Source: Campylobacteraceae bacterium (GTDB lineage Bacteria; Campylobacterota; Campylobacteria; Campylobacterales; Sulfurospirillaceae). Taken from it: a DNA stretch of 64,000 bases. The translations under genes and the position numbers were made by a program. Location of the stretch: the NCBI GenBank assembly GCA_027050775.1, contig JALUBH010000027.1, forward strand, positions 1 to 64,000. The letters run 5' to 3'. Of this stretch, positions 30,123 to 38,656 are shown piece after piece (the stretch's first letter is position 1; every line of letters begins with the position of its first letter). The notes beneath the pieces were generated by a model. That model saw only the letters and a program-made list of their open reading frames with translations. It made no database searches and was not told the origin of the DNA.

Positions 30123-30373
30123 ATGAGCAAAGTATTGTTTATCGTAGGAGATTTTGTAGAAGACTATGAGATTATGGTTCCTTTTCAGGCATTGGCAGCT
30201 GTTGGTCATGAAGTAGTAGCTGTTTGCCCTGATAAAAAGGTAGGAGATTTTGTCAGGACTGCCATCCATGATTTTGAAGGTGATCAAACATATAGTGAGA
30301 AACCCTGACACAATTTTACTCTAATTGGATAGCTCAGTTTTTAGCTGCACTTGGTACGAAAATTACTATTTAA
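30123..30373 (+). pseudogene. DJ-1/PfpI-family gene remnant
   Basis: An intact start ([21 protein letters not shown]) leads 61 codons into a DJ-1/PfpI protein and stops at TGA 30309-30311. The bases after it still read HNFTL in the same frame, and then NWIAQFLAALGTKITI to a stop at 30371-30373 after a one-base shift. That last stretch looks like the family C-terminus. So the gene carries a premature stop, a frameshift and an internal deletion of more than 100 codons. The ribosome-binding site (AAGGAG) is intact, so a 61-residue fragment could still be made. Confidence 0.78.
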
Positions 30374-30376
30374 TGC

Positions 30377-30405
30377 ATTGGGCTAGACACACAATCTAGC
30401 CCAAT
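30377..30405 (+). terminator. hairpin after the PfpI remnant
   Basis: A perfect 11-bp stem ATTGGGCTAGA (30377-30387) with TCTAGCCCAAT (30395-30405) and a 7-nt loop lies right after the remnant. No T-run follows. It was probably the terminator of the ancestral full-length gene. Confidence 0.6.
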
Positions 30406-30590
30406 AAACTCTTAAATTCTTTCGTTTGTCATAATTTAGAAAAGATAAAATTTTTCTGTGTTATCACTCCTTAGAAGAAGTGCCGATTGCTTTGCATCAA
30501 CACTTTTTTTACTCCGGAATTTTTCAGTTTTTTATCTGCTGTCAAGTTCTTTTTTGTTAAAATCTTTTATTGCTGTAGCAAAGGTGCAAA

Positions 30591-31811
30591 ATGAAAATAT
30601 TAGAAGCTGATTTTATCCTTACATGTAGAGATGATTTTGAAATCATCAAAGACGGGGCTGTCTGTTTTGACAAAAAGATAGTAGATATAGGAAAAGCCGA
30701 GGAGATTATAAACAGGTATAAAGATGCAACTCTGACGAAGTGTGGAGAAAACTCGGTTTTGATGCCGGGACTCATAAATCCTCATGTTCATCTTGAATTT
30801 TCTGCAAACAAAACATCTCTTAGATATGGGGATTTCATACCTTGGTTAAACAGCGTCATAAAAAATAGAGACGATATTTTACAAAACGGGGGAGAAGAGT
30901 GCATAGAGCGAGAACTGGACTCTATGCTTTATAGCGGCACCACGACTTTGGGAGCAATCAGCAGTTTTGGAGATGACTTTAACCCTTGCCTTAAAACACA
31001 TCAAAAAGTTATATATTTCAATGAAATCTTAGGCTCCAGGCCTGATACTGTCGATGTTCTTTTTGAGAATTTCAAATCAAGACTGCACCAAAGCGAGGAG
31101 AATAAAAATGAAAAATTCATACCTGCCATATCTATACATTCACCCTACTCTACTCATCCGATATTAATAAAAAATGTACTTGATATCGCAAGAAGAGAGA
31201 ATTATCTAGTATCTACCCACTTCATGGAGTCTCAAGCCGAGAGAGAGTGGCTAGATAGCGGAAGTGGAGATTTTGTAGAGTTTTTCAACTCCTTTGCACT
31301 AAATGCAAGACCGCTAAGTAGTGCCTTGGAGTATCTCGAGCTGTTTTATGATACAAATGCTCTTTTTACACACTGTACAAAAGCTACAAATGATGAGATA
31401 CAAAAGATAAAAGAATTGGGTGGTTTCATAACACATTGCCCCGTATCAAACAGGCTTTTAAACTCGGGAAGACTTGAGATAGAAAATATAGATAAGGATA
31501 TGTTAAATCTAGCAACTGATGGACTCAGTTCTAACATATCTTTAAGCTCATGGGATGAGATGAGAGCTGCTTTGATGTTACACTCGCAAGCGGATATAGA
31601 TAAACTTTCCAAAAGGCTTTTAAAGATGAGCACAAATTATGCCGCCGAGGCATTAGGCTTAAACAACGGCGTACTTGAAGTCGGAAAAGATGCTGATATA
31701 TTGGTCGTCAAATTAGCAGATAAATTGATAAATGATGACTTGGCTACACAACTCATACTGCACACTAAAAAAGCAGAAAAAATCTACATAAATGCAGAGG
31801 AAATTTTATGA
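30591..31811 (+). CDS. mqnX: aminofutalosine deaminase-family amidohydrolase
   Basis: A 406-residue metal-dependent amidohydrolase of the TrzN/SsnA-like group. Metal and catalytic residues are seen in NPHVHLEFS (about 62-70), HSPYSTHP, STHFMES, FTHCTKA, HCPVSN and LATDGLSSN. The start motif EADFILTCRDDFEI and the sppA neighbour match the Campylobacter-type 6-aminodeoxyfutalosine deaminase of the futalosine menaquinone pathway (established for this clade). With menG in the same region a quinone role fits. Substrate is inferred from family and context. Confidence 0.8.
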   Translation: MKILEADFILTCRDDFEIIKDGAVCFDKKIVDIGKAEEIINRYKDATLTKCGENSVLMPGLINPHVHLEFSANKTSLRYGDFIPWLNSVIKNRDDILQNGGEECIERELDSMLYSGTTTLGAISSFGDDFNPCLKTHQKVIYFNEILGSRPDTVDVLFENFKSRLHQSEENKNEKFIPAISIHSPYSTHPILIKNVLDIARRENYLVSTHFMESQAEREWLDSGSGDFVEFFNSFALNARPLSSALEYLELFYDTNALFTHCTKATNDEIQKIKELGGFITHCPVSNRLLNSGRLEIENIDKDMLNLATDGLSSNISLSSWDEMRAALMLHSQADIDKLSKRLLKMSTNYAAEALGLNNGVLEVGKDADILVVKLADKLINDDLATQLILHTKKAEKIYINAEEIL

Positions 31812-32665
31812 TAATCTTTAGAATACTTGGGAAAATTTTAGACTATATACAAAATCATTTTAAGGCGATGCTGTTTTTGTTGTTACTGTTTTTGGTATTT
31901 GCTCCATTTGGAAGCGAAAAACTACAAAATCCAAACCTCTCTACCATTAAAATAGAGGGTGAAATTGGAAATATAGATAACATCATGGCTCAAATCGACA
32001 GTGCTGCTAACAATCCAAATATCAAAGGCGTTCTCTTAAAAGTAAACTCACCGGGTGGCGCACTTGCACCTTCTGTTGAACTATCGATGGCAATCAAAAG
32101 ACTCTCAAAAATCAAGCCTGTCATCGCTTACGCTAGCGGGAGCATGGCAAGTGGCAGCTACTATGCCTCGATCTGGGCAGATAAAATCATTGCTAATCCG
32201 GGAGCCTTCATAGGCTCTATCGGAGTTCTTTTTCAAGCTCCAAACATAGCAAAACTAGCAAAAAAGATTGGGATTTCAGAGCAAGTAATCTCAGCTGGCG
32301 CATACAAACAGATGGGAACTTTCACAAGAGCATGGACGCCGAAAGAGAAAGAAGCTCTCAAAACTTTAACCGACGATGCATACGCTATGTTTATAAAAGA
32401 TGTCTCAAATGCAAGGAGATTAGATCCAAAAAAATACAAAACCTTCGCAGATGCAAAAGTATTCATGGCAAAACAAGCAAAAAAAGTAGGTCTCATCGAT
32501 GAAGTAGGCTCAATCTACACAGCAAAAAGAGAACTAATAGCAAGATCTGGTGTGATAACTCCAATCTGGCAAAAACCAGACAGGGTGGACCGGTTTCTAA
32601 AAGAGTTGAAAGCAAATACGCATCTATCATTTAACTTTGAAAATTTGGTGGGTAAGCTAAAATAG
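31808..32665 (+). CDS. sppA: signal peptide peptidase SppA (short form)
   Basis: A 285-residue S49 peptidase with one N-terminal membrane segment (about 18-36). The protease domain has LLKVNSPGGALAPSVEL (around 79-95, near the lysine region) and the nucleophile serine segment ASGSMASGSYYAS (about 115-127). SppA degrades cleaved signal peptides and some membrane proteins. This is the short, single-domain form. It overlaps the deaminase gene by 4 nt and converges on xseA. Confidence 0.93.
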   Translation: MIIFRILGKILDYIQNHFKAMLFLLLLFLVFAPFGSEKLQNPNLSTIKIEGEIGNIDNIMAQIDSAANNPNIKGVLLKVNSPGGALAPSVELSMAIKRLSKIKPVIAYASGSMASGSYYASIWADKIIANPGAFIGSIGVLFQAPNIAKLAKKIGISEQVISAGAYKQMGTFTRAWTPKEKEALKTLTDDAYAMFIKDVSNARRLDPKKYKTFADAKVFMAKQAKKVGLIDEVGSIYTAKRELIARSGVITPIWQKPDRVDRFLKELKANTHLSFNFENLVGKLK

Positions 32666-32727
32666 ATTTTTATCACTTGAGCAAACGATAAAAAAAACTC
32701 CAAATAGTTTAAAACTAACCTCGCACT

Positions 32728-33987
32728 CTATATTTTTTGCAAGCCTAACACTCTGGACTTTATGATTGATTTTTTTGTTTGTAGTTCAAAGATGTCGTCC
32801 ACTTTCAGATTTTCGGGTTTGATTGTTCGACCATCTTTGACCACTTGTGCGTAAGATTCATTTAAACCTGAAGTTGGATTTTTTATCTTTAAAATATCTC
32901 TAAGATTTTCCAAAATTTGTTTTTTTCTTAGTAGATTTTGTTGGCATATATAAGATAAATTTTCTCTAGAAATTATCAACTTTCTATCATTTTCTTGAAA
33001 TAATGCAGACATTTTATCCCTGTATTTATTTTTAAGTATATCTATCTCTTGTAACATTAAGTAACTCTTCTGTTCAAAAGAGTATCTTTGAAACTCATTT
33101 TTAAGATTTTGCAAATCCATATCTTTTGTTGAAATTGCTCTTGCATAAAATCTCTGCATCTGCTCTATCATACCATCTATACTCATCAAAAGTTCATTTT
33201 TATCGGGCAGTATCATCTCCATCGCGGCAGAGGGAGTCGGGGCTCTTAAATCAGCAACAAAGTCACTTATCACATAGTCGATCTCGTGACCGACGGCTGA
33301 AACCACAGGAGTATTTGCATCATAAATAGCAACTGCAACTGCTTCTTCATTAAATCCCCACAGATCCTCTATACTTCCGCCTCCTCTTCCTATCACTATC
33401 ACATCTGCACCTAAGGAATCGGCGTATTTGATATTTTGTGCTATATTTGAAGCACTATTTTCACCTTGAACTATAGTATCTATCACTTTAAGTTTTATTA
33501 AAGGCCATCTATTTTTTGAGACTCTTAACATATCTTGAAGAGCGGCTCCTGTGCCTGAAGTCACTAGAATCACACTTTTTATATATCTTGGTATCTCTTT
33601 TTTATTTTTCTCATCAAAGTAACCCAAGCTTCTTAGTTTTTCTTTAAGCTGTTCATAAGCTTTTGCTAAAGCACCGCTTCCGCTAGGCTCTATACTTATA
33701 CAATTTAGCTGATAACTTCCTCTTGGAACATACAAGGAAATTGAGCCACTTATGATGACTTGCATCCCCTCTTCAAGACGAAATTTCATCTTTGATTTGT
33801 TTCCTTTGAACATCACACAAGAGATAGAGGAGCTATTGTCCTTTAGAGTAAAATACAGATGCCCCGAACTATGATAAGTAAACCTTGAAACTTCCCCCTC
33901 TACATGTACATACAAAAAAGTACTCTCTAGAAGAGATTTTATCTGATTGTTTAGGCTTGTAACACTTTGGAGTGAGCTGGAGTTCAT
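32728..33987 (-). CDS. xseA: exodeoxyribonuclease VII large subunit
   Basis: XseA (419 residues) degrades single-stranded DNA with the small subunit XseB, which is not in this window. The N-terminal OB-fold lies at about 10-105 (VHVEGEVSRFTYHSSGHLYFTLKD in pieces). The catalytic domain has RGGGSIEDLWGFNEE (about 203-217) and SAVGHEIDYVISDFVADLRAPTPSAA split over 232-257. A helical coiled-coil tail follows. It overlaps the menG stop by 4 nt. Confidence 0.94.
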   Translation of the reverse strand: MNSSSLQSVTSLNNQIKSLLESTFLYVHVEGEVSRFTYHSSGHLYFTLKDNSSSISCVMFKGNKSKMKFRLEEGMQVIISGSISLYVPRGSYQLNCISIEPSGSGALAKAYEQLKEKLRSLGYFDEKNKKEIPRYIKSVILVTSGTGAALQDMLRVSKNRWPLIKLKVIDTIVQGENSASNIAQNIKYADSLGADVIVIGRGGGSIEDLWGFNEEAVAVAIYDANTPVVSAVGHEIDYVISDFVADLRAPTPSAAMEMILPDKNELLMSIDGMIEQMQRFYARAISTKDMDLQNLKNEFQRYSFEQKSYLMLQEIDILKNKYRDKMSALFQENDRKLIISRENLSYICQQNLLRKKQILENLRDILKIKNPTSGLNESYAQVVKDGRTIKPENLKVDDIFELQTKKSIIKSRVLGLQKI

Positions 33988-34697
33988 CTTTTTTTAGCTA
34001 TAACCAAGGTCGAAATATCCATAGAAAAACTTTTTGCAAATTCTGTCGCAAAGCCTGCATCATCCAGTTCAGCTTGCAGCATACCCGAAGTCAAAAATCC
34101 CTCGATAGAGTTTGGCAGATACTCATATGCCTCTTTATTTTTTGAGATAAATCCACCAATCTTTGGCAATACTTTATTCATATATATATCTTTTATGGCA
34201 TACAATGGACCTTTTTTATCATCTTTTGTGAATTCCAATATGACCACATAACCGCCTTTTTTCAATACTCTTGCAAACTCTTTAAAAGCTTCTTGTCTTT
34301 GTACAACATTTCTGATGCCATAGCTTATACTTAGTATATCTGCGCTCTCATCTTCAAGTGGCAAACTAGTCGCTTCACTGATGACAAACTCAAAGTCTGG
34401 AAATTTTTCTTTTCCGACATCAGTCATCCCGACCGAGGGATCAATTCCCATAATCTTTTTGACTTTTTGACCTCTTTTGTCAGCTCTTTTTTGCCAATAT
34501 CCCATCATATCACCGGTTCCACACGCAACATCGACTATCAAATCAACAGGTTTTTTATATCTTTCAAATGTTTCATCACAAGCTTTTTTTCTCCACTGAA
34601 TATCTACGCCCATGCTCAAAACCCTGTTCGCCTTATCGTATGTTGGCGCGATGTCATCAAACATCTGCACTATCTTTCTCTGTTTATTATCTTCCAA
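33984..34697 (-). CDS. menG: demethylmenaquinone methyltransferase
   Basis: A UbiE/MenG-family SAM methyltransferase of 237 residues that adds the C-methyl group in the last step of menaquinone (and ubiquinone) synthesis. Signatures are YDKANRVLSMGVDIQWRKK (near 20), SAM motif VACGTGDMMG, and SISYGIRNV near 130. Campylobacterota respire with menaquinone, so the menG role is expected. It lies between eptA (11 nt upstream) and xseA. Confidence 0.93.
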   Translation of the reverse strand: MEDNKQRKIVQMFDDIAPTYDKANRVLSMGVDIQWRKKACDETFERYKKPVDLIVDVACGTGDMMGYWQKRADKRGQKVKKIMGIDPSVGMTDVGKEKFPDFEFVISEATSLPLEDESADILSISYGIRNVVQRQEAFKEFARVLKKGGYVVILEFTKDDKKGPLYAIKDIYMNKVLPKIGGFISKNKEAYEYLPNSIEGFLTSGMLQAELDDAGFATEFAKSFSMDISTLVIAKKR

Positions 34698-34708
34698 GAC
34701 TTTTTTCC

Positions 34709-36298
34709 TTATTTTGTTCTACATGCTGCAAACATATCTTTGCTTTTACTATATACTTTGGTTTTTATGCCCATGAGACCAAGCACTGTGCTAAAATAAT
34801 CATCTTGAGAATAGTGCTTACCCTCATCTTTTCTTATACACTGCTGGTTCAAATGATCAAAATTTGGACCAAACCAAGCAACAGAAGCTATATGCCTTTG
34901 AGCAACAGGGGCTATGAAGTACGGCATAGCATGCAAATAAACACCTTTTTCCCCCAAAGACTCACCATGGTCTGATAAATACAAAAGTGCCGTATCATAT
35001 TTAGTCTCATTTTTCTTCAACAAGTCAATAGTTTTACTCAAAAAATAATCTGTATATGATATAGCATTATCATAAGCATTTTTAATCTCCTCTTGGGTGC
35101 ATTTTTGGAGTTGATTGCTTTTACATACAGGTTTGAATTTTTCAAACTTTTTCGGATACCTCTTATAGTAGGCCGGTCCGTGATTTCCCATCTGATGAAG
35201 CACTATTATGGTGTTTGTAACATTGCTATCTATATATTGTTGCAATCCGACCAACATAGCTACATCTCTGCACTCACCGCTGTCACAAAAGTGCTCTATC
35301 TTTTTTGTTCGTATATTTACAACATCTTTTATTCTTGTGGCTACGCCTTTTGAGTCTGAGTTATTGTCTATCCATTTGATTCTCACTCCTGCTCGTTTTG
35401 CGACATCAAGTAGGTTTTCATGCTCAAGTCCTGCTCTTATACTAAAATCCTCTCTGTCTAAGACAGAAAACATACAAGGAACAGATGTAGCAGTCTCTGT
35501 ACCACAAGAGTACATTTGTTTGAAGTTGACAACATCCTCTTTTTTAAGGTATGGATTTGTATCTTTTTTATATCCATTTAGTGAAAAGTGGTCTGCTCTC
35601 GCGCTCTCTCCGACAACAAGTATCAAGAGTTTTGGTTTTTTACCCTCTATTAGTTTTGCATCAAGTCCTGTTTTTTGAACGATTATATTTCTGTTTCGGT
35701 ATTTGTTATGTATAAACTTACCAAATGAGTATATATAATATGTTGGGTTTGTATAGTACCTAAGGGGCTTATGCTCTCTAAAAAATGAAGTGTAAAATCG
35801 GCTAAAAACATATATATTTGCAATGATTACCAGCAGAGCCACAAAGATAGACAAAAGCTTATATAGAAGATGCTTTCCAAACGACTTATACTCTATCTTA
35901 ACAAAATAGACAAGCAATGATGGAACAACCCCAAAAACTATCAAATCAAAAAGTAACTTCCAAGATAGCAAGTCATTTACCTCTGCCACCTGTGTTTCAA
36001 AGATGTTGTTTATCATCTGATCATCGATAACAACGCCATAGCTATTCATATAATAACTAGTCCCGGCACTCACAATAAACAGTGCGATAAGTACAGGTTT
36101 GAGAATATATTTGAAATTCACAAGACTAAGTACCAGGTATATAACAGAGCTTAAAACTATGAACAATGAGACAAAATACCAGATATTTTCACTTCCAAAA
36201 GGGTAAACACTAGAGACTTTTTTCCAAAAAAGATCATTATAAAATGCAGAAAAAAATAGGGACGAGACAAGTATGATAAATCTACTGCTTTTAAACAT
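34709..36298 (-). CDS. eptA: phosphoethanolamine transferase, EptA/EptC type
   Basis: A 529-residue inner-membrane enzyme that adds phosphoethanolamine to lipid A or other periplasmic acceptors. Five N-terminal membrane helices (about 1-180) precede a periplasmic sulfatase-fold domain. The zinc and nucleophile regions are VVGESARADHF and CGTETATSVPCMFS (catalytic Thr), with LHQMGNHGPAYY and YLSDHGESLGEKG later. In Campylobacter the homologue EptC also modifies flagellar and other targets. It could confer polymyxin resistance if lipid A is the acceptor (inference). Confidence 0.92.
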   Translation of the reverse strand: MFKSSRFIILVSSLFFSAFYNDLFWKKVSSVYPFGSENIWYFVSLFIVLSSVIYLVLSLVNFKYILKPVLIALFIVSAGTSYYMNSYGVVIDDQMINNIFETQVAEVNDLLSWKLLFDLIVFGVVPSLLVYFVKIEYKSFGKHLLYKLLSIFVALLVIIANIYVFSRFYTSFFREHKPLRYYTNPTYYIYSFGKFIHNKYRNRNIIVQKTGLDAKLIEGKKPKLLILVVGESARADHFSLNGYKKDTNPYLKKEDVVNFKQMYSCGTETATSVPCMFSVLDREDFSIRAGLEHENLLDVAKRAGVRIKWIDNNSDSKGVATRIKDVVNIRTKKIEHFCDSGECRDVAMLVGLQQYIDSNVTNTIIVLHQMGNHGPAYYKRYPKKFEKFKPVCKSNQLQKCTQEEIKNAYDNAISYTDYFLSKTIDLLKKNETKYDTALLYLSDHGESLGEKGVYLHAMPYFIAPVAQRHIASVAWFGPNFDHLNQQCIRKDEGKHYSQDDYFSTVLGLMGIKTKVYSKSKDMFAACRTK

Positions 36299-36358
36299 AT
36301 AGTGCCTTTAAAAAAATTTGTGGTATTATACCAAATATTAGTTAACAAAGGAAAACTA

Positions 36359-36673
36359 TTGAGCAGCATAGACAGATTTATAAAAGCGGTAAAAAATGAT
36401 GAGTTTGTAGAGGGTCACGAGGTATTGGAGGACGATTGGAAAGTACTGAAGAAGGACCATGATACACTTGATGAAAGCAAAATTTTAAAAGGCCTGATAA
36501 ACGGCTCTACCGCGATAGCATTAAAACTCAGAGGCAAAGACAATGGTGCTCAAACGGTATGGTCAACATTTGAAAAATACAGATATCTCATACATAGCAT
36601 TGAGAGTTCAAATAGTGCCAAATATAAAGAAGCAGAGAAGCTTTTGGATGAAAAAAAGAAGCTCTACATGTAG
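36359..36673 (+). CDS. DUF309 family protein
   Basis: The 104-residue helical protein carries the DUF309 core FVEGHEVLEDDWK (about 16-28), in which His-Glu and Glu-Trp are conserved, and a second helix with LIDGSTAIA-like LINGSTAIALKLRG. The family function is unknown. The start is TTG 36359 behind AAAGGA with 6-nt spacing; an ATG at 36302 lacks a ribosome-binding site. The stop codon TAG is part of a perfect CTCTACATGTAGAG palindrome (36662-36675). Confidence 0.75.
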   Translation: MSSIDRFIKAVKNDEFVEGHEVLEDDWKVLKKDHDTLDESKILKGLINGSTAIALKLRGKDNGAQTVWSTFEKYRYLIHSIESSNSAKYKEAEKLLDEKKKLYM

Positions 36674-36677
36674 AGCT
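36660..36677. repeat. iterated palindrome, extended perfect copy (18 bp)
   Basis: AGCTCTACATGTAGAGCT is self-complementary over 18 bp and contains the 14-bp word found elsewhere. It spans the stop codon of the DUF309 gene, so it may double as a short hairpin at the transcript end. Confidence 0.8.
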
Positions 36678-36680
36678 TTT

Positions 36681-36704
36681 GGTTAAAAGTAAAACTCTGA
36701 CCCC
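36681..36704 (-). repeat. RAYT-linked sequence, left inverted copy
   Basis: On the minus strand this reads GGGGTCAGAGTTTTACTTTTAACC split here only for length. It matches 54129-54150, just upstream of the REP-associated transposase, at 21 of 22 positions but in opposite orientation. The two copies thus bracket the polysaccharide locus. Confidence 0.75.
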
Positions 36705-36780
36705 CTTTCTCCCATCCCATTCAGAAAATGAAAAGAACTTTTCTGTTATACTTTTAAAAAACAAACAAGGCACAACTCTT

Positions 36781-37095
36781 TTGATAAACGACTACACACA
36801 ACTCCAAGTACTAAGACATATAACAGAAGACACATCTCAACCAAAAATAGCTAAGAAGATAGGCTATAGCGTTGGAAAAGTAAACTTCATCATCAAAGCT
36901 CTTGCCCAAAAAGGTTTGATAAAAGTAGAGAACTTCTCAAACTCAAACAACAAGCTAAAATATAAATATCTATTGACAGATGAAGGCATAAAAGAAAAAA
37001 TCTCTCTTACAAAAAAGTTTATACAAAGAAAAAAAGCTGAATATGAAGAGTTGCAAAGAGAGTTAGAAATAGAATTGAGAATGGATAATGGATAA
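36781..37095 (+). CDS. MarR-type EPS-associated transcriptional regulator
   Basis: A winged-helix protein of about 104 residues resembling the MarR family EPS-associated regulators that head exopolysaccharide loci: DYTQLQVLRHI, then a helix-turn-helix around QPKIAKKIGYSVGKVNFIIKALAQKGLIKVENF, and a helical tail. I place the start at TTG 36781 because homology begins with INDYTQLQ; the frame is open back to a TTG at 36679, but that stretch comes from the repeat at 36681. The C-terminal LEIELRMDNG is encoded by AATTGAGAAT-type repeat DNA. Confidence 0.75.
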   Translation: MINDYTQLQVLRHITEDTSQPKIAKKIGYSVGKVNFIIKALAQKGLIKVENFSNSNNKLKYKYLLTDEGIKEKISLTKKFIQRKKAEYEELQRELEIELRMDNG

Positions 37096-37104
37096 TTGAG
37101 AATG
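37072..37104 (+). repeat. AATTGAGAAT/GGATAATG short repeats
   Basis: GAATTGAGAATGG, ATAATGGATAATTGAGAATG and similar units run from the end of the MarR-type gene into the start of the next gene. They are the reverse orientation of the AATTCTC heptamer found in the dehydrogenase gene that follows, and they form the last codons of the regulator. Confidence 0.65.
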
Positions 37105-37398
37105 AAAGAACATGTATTGCTTGATAAATCATTTCAATTTGCTATTAGGATAGTAAAACTTTATAGATATCTATGCGATGAGAAAAAAGAATATGTACTA
37201 TCCAAGCAACTTCTTAGAAGTGGGACATCGATAGGTGCAAATATAAATAAATCGCAAGATGCTCAAAGCAAAAATGATTTTATCTCAAAACTTTCTATCT
37301 CCCTAAAAGAAGCAGATAGTTTATCGACTGATTTAGCAGAAGTAATCAAACTACTAGTTTCAATAATAAAATCAACAAAAAAGAACAAGGACAAATAG
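37102..37398 (+). CDS. four-helix-bundle protein (23S rRNA IVP-like)
   Basis: A 98-residue all-helical protein of the four-helix-bundle family first known from 23S rRNA intervening sequences. Marks are [30 protein letters not shown] (about 40-55) and a [12 protein letters not shown] helix. These small proteins often sit in polysaccharide or repeat-rich regions; the function is unknown. ATG 37102 is inside repeat DNA; TTG 37096 is an alternative. The stop shares a base with the ugd start (TAGTG). Confidence 0.75.
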   Translation: MKEHVLLDKSFQFAIRIVKLYRYLCDEKKEYVLSKQLLRSGTSIGANINKSQDAQSKNDFISKLSISLKEADSLSTDLAEVIKLLVSIIKSTKKNKDK

Positions 37399-38645
37399 TG
37401 CAAAAAAACAATTCTCAATTCTCAATTCTCAATTCTCAATTTAAAATTGCAATCGCCGGAACAGGGTATGTAGGCTTGTCAAATGGTCTACTCTTAGCAC
37501 AACATAATGAAGTCGTAGCACTTGACATCATCCCAGAAAAAGTAGAAATGCTAAACAAAGGCATAAGCCCAATAGGAGACAAAGAGATAGAAGAGTATCT
37601 TCCGAGGGTAATTGAGAATTCTTTTCGAGCTACGCTCGATAAGCATGAGGCATATGAAAATGCAGATTTTATCATCATAGCAACGCCAACCGATTATGAC
37701 CCGGAAACTAATTATTTCAACACAAAAAGTATAGAAGCAGTTGTAAAAGATATTATAGAAATCAATCCTAATGCAACTGCAATCATCAAATCAACTGTAC
37801 CAGTTGGATATACAAAACAACTAAATTCTCAATTCTCAATTCAAAATTCTCAATTCAAAATTATCTTCTCTCCAGAATTTTTAAGAGAGGGGAGCGCTTT
37901 ATATGATAATCTTCATCCTAGCAGAATCATAGTAGGTGAAAAATCCGAAAGAGCGACAGTTTTTGCAAACCTACTCGCACAAGGTGCTATAAAAGAAAAC
38001 ATAGACATCCTCTTTACGGACTCCACAGAAGCAGAAGCCATCAAACTCTTTGCAAACACTTACCTGGCTATGAGAGTAGCATACTTCAATGAACTTGACT
38101 CTTATGCAGAATCTCGTAATCTTAACAGTGAACAAATCATAAAAGGTGTAGGACTGGACCCTCGCATAGGTACTCACTACAACAACCCAAGCTTTGGATA
38201 TGGTGGATACTGCCTACCAAAAGACACAAAACAACTAAGAGCCAACTACAAAGATGTTCCAAGCAATCTCATAAGTGCCATAGTAGAAGCAAACAGCACT
38301 AGAAAAGACTTCATAGCAGATAGTGTTATCAAAAAGTTACAAACTAATTCTCAATTCTCAACCGGCACGGTTGGAATCTACAGACTTACTATGAAATCAG
38401 GCTCAGATAACTTTAGAAGCTCAGCTATCCAAGGTATCATGAAACGCATAAAAGCAAAAGGCATAGAAGTAGTCATATATGAGCCGGTAATGCAAGAAGA
38501 TGTGTTTTTTAACTCAAAAGTCATAAAAGATTTAGACGAGTTTAAAAGTATGAGTGCTGTCATAGTCGCAAATAGACTAGAAGATAGTATTTTGGATGTA
38601 AAAGAGAAAGTTTACACGAGAGATATATTTAATAGTGATAGTTAA
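37398..38645 (+). CDS. ugd: UDP-glucose/nucleotide-sugar 6-dehydrogenase
   Basis: The 415-residue enzyme oxidises a UDP-hexose to the uronic acid with two NAD, for polysaccharide building blocks. NAD motif [12 protein letters not shown] (about 17-28), [18 protein letters not shown] and the catalytic-cysteine segment [12 protein letters not shown] (near 256) are present. Four short inserts of AATTCTC-type repeat DNA alter it: an N-terminal extension ([12 protein letters not shown]), one near residue 70 (inverse orientation), one near 143 ([11 protein letters not shown]) and one near 318. The frame stays open and the motifs remain, so it may still be active. Start is GTG behind AAGG. Confidence 0.88.
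   Translation: MQKNNSQFSILNSQFKIAIAGTGYVGLSNGLLLAQHNEVVALDIIPEKVEMLNKGISPIGDKEIEEYLPRVIENSFRATLDKHEAYENADFIIIATPTDYDPETNYFNTKSIEAVVKDIIEINPNATAIIKSTVPVGYTKQLNSQFSIQNSQFKIIFSPEFLREGSALYDNLHPSRIIVGEKSERATVFANLLAQGAIKENIDILFTDSTEAEAIKLFANTYLAMRVAYFNELDSYAESRNLNSEQIIKGVGLDPRIGTHYNNPSFGYGGYCLPKDTKQLRANYKDVPSNLISAIVEANSTRKDFIADSVIKKLQTNSQFSTGTVGIYRLTMKSGSDNFRSSAIQGIMKRIKAKGIEVVIYEPVMQEDVFFNSKVIKDLDEFKSMSAVIVANRLEDSILDVKEKVYTRDIFNSDS
37410..37441 (+). repeat. AATTCTC heptamer, about 4.6 tandem copies
   Basis: Four exact AATTCTC units (37410-37437) and a partial AATT occupy the first codons of the dehydrogenase gene and encode alternating NSQF/SIL residues. Copy-number change by one unit would shift the frame; three units would keep it. 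Confidence 0.9.
37824..37862 (+). repeat. AATTCTC/AATTCAAA repeat insert
   Basis: AATTCTCAATTCTCAATTC and related units are inserted in frame in the dehydrogenase gene between KSTVPVGYT and the conserved FSPEFL segment. Confidence 0.85.
38346..38361 (+). repeat. AATTCTC repeat insert, short
   Basis: Two AATTCTC units and AA encode NSQFST within the dehydrogenase gene, just before [12 protein letters not shown], a third in-frame insertion in the same gene. Confidence 0.75.
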
Positions 38646-38656
38646 GGTGTGTACAT

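Noticed and set aside
30066-30311. Minus-strand frame of 81 codons
   Set aside because: Antisense to the PfpI remnant, whose residues match a known family; no start signal.
37410-37441. The AATTCTC tandem tract as a CRISPR array
   Set aside because: Units are only 7 nt with no spacers, and no cas genes are in the window; no CRISPR array is seen anywhere here.
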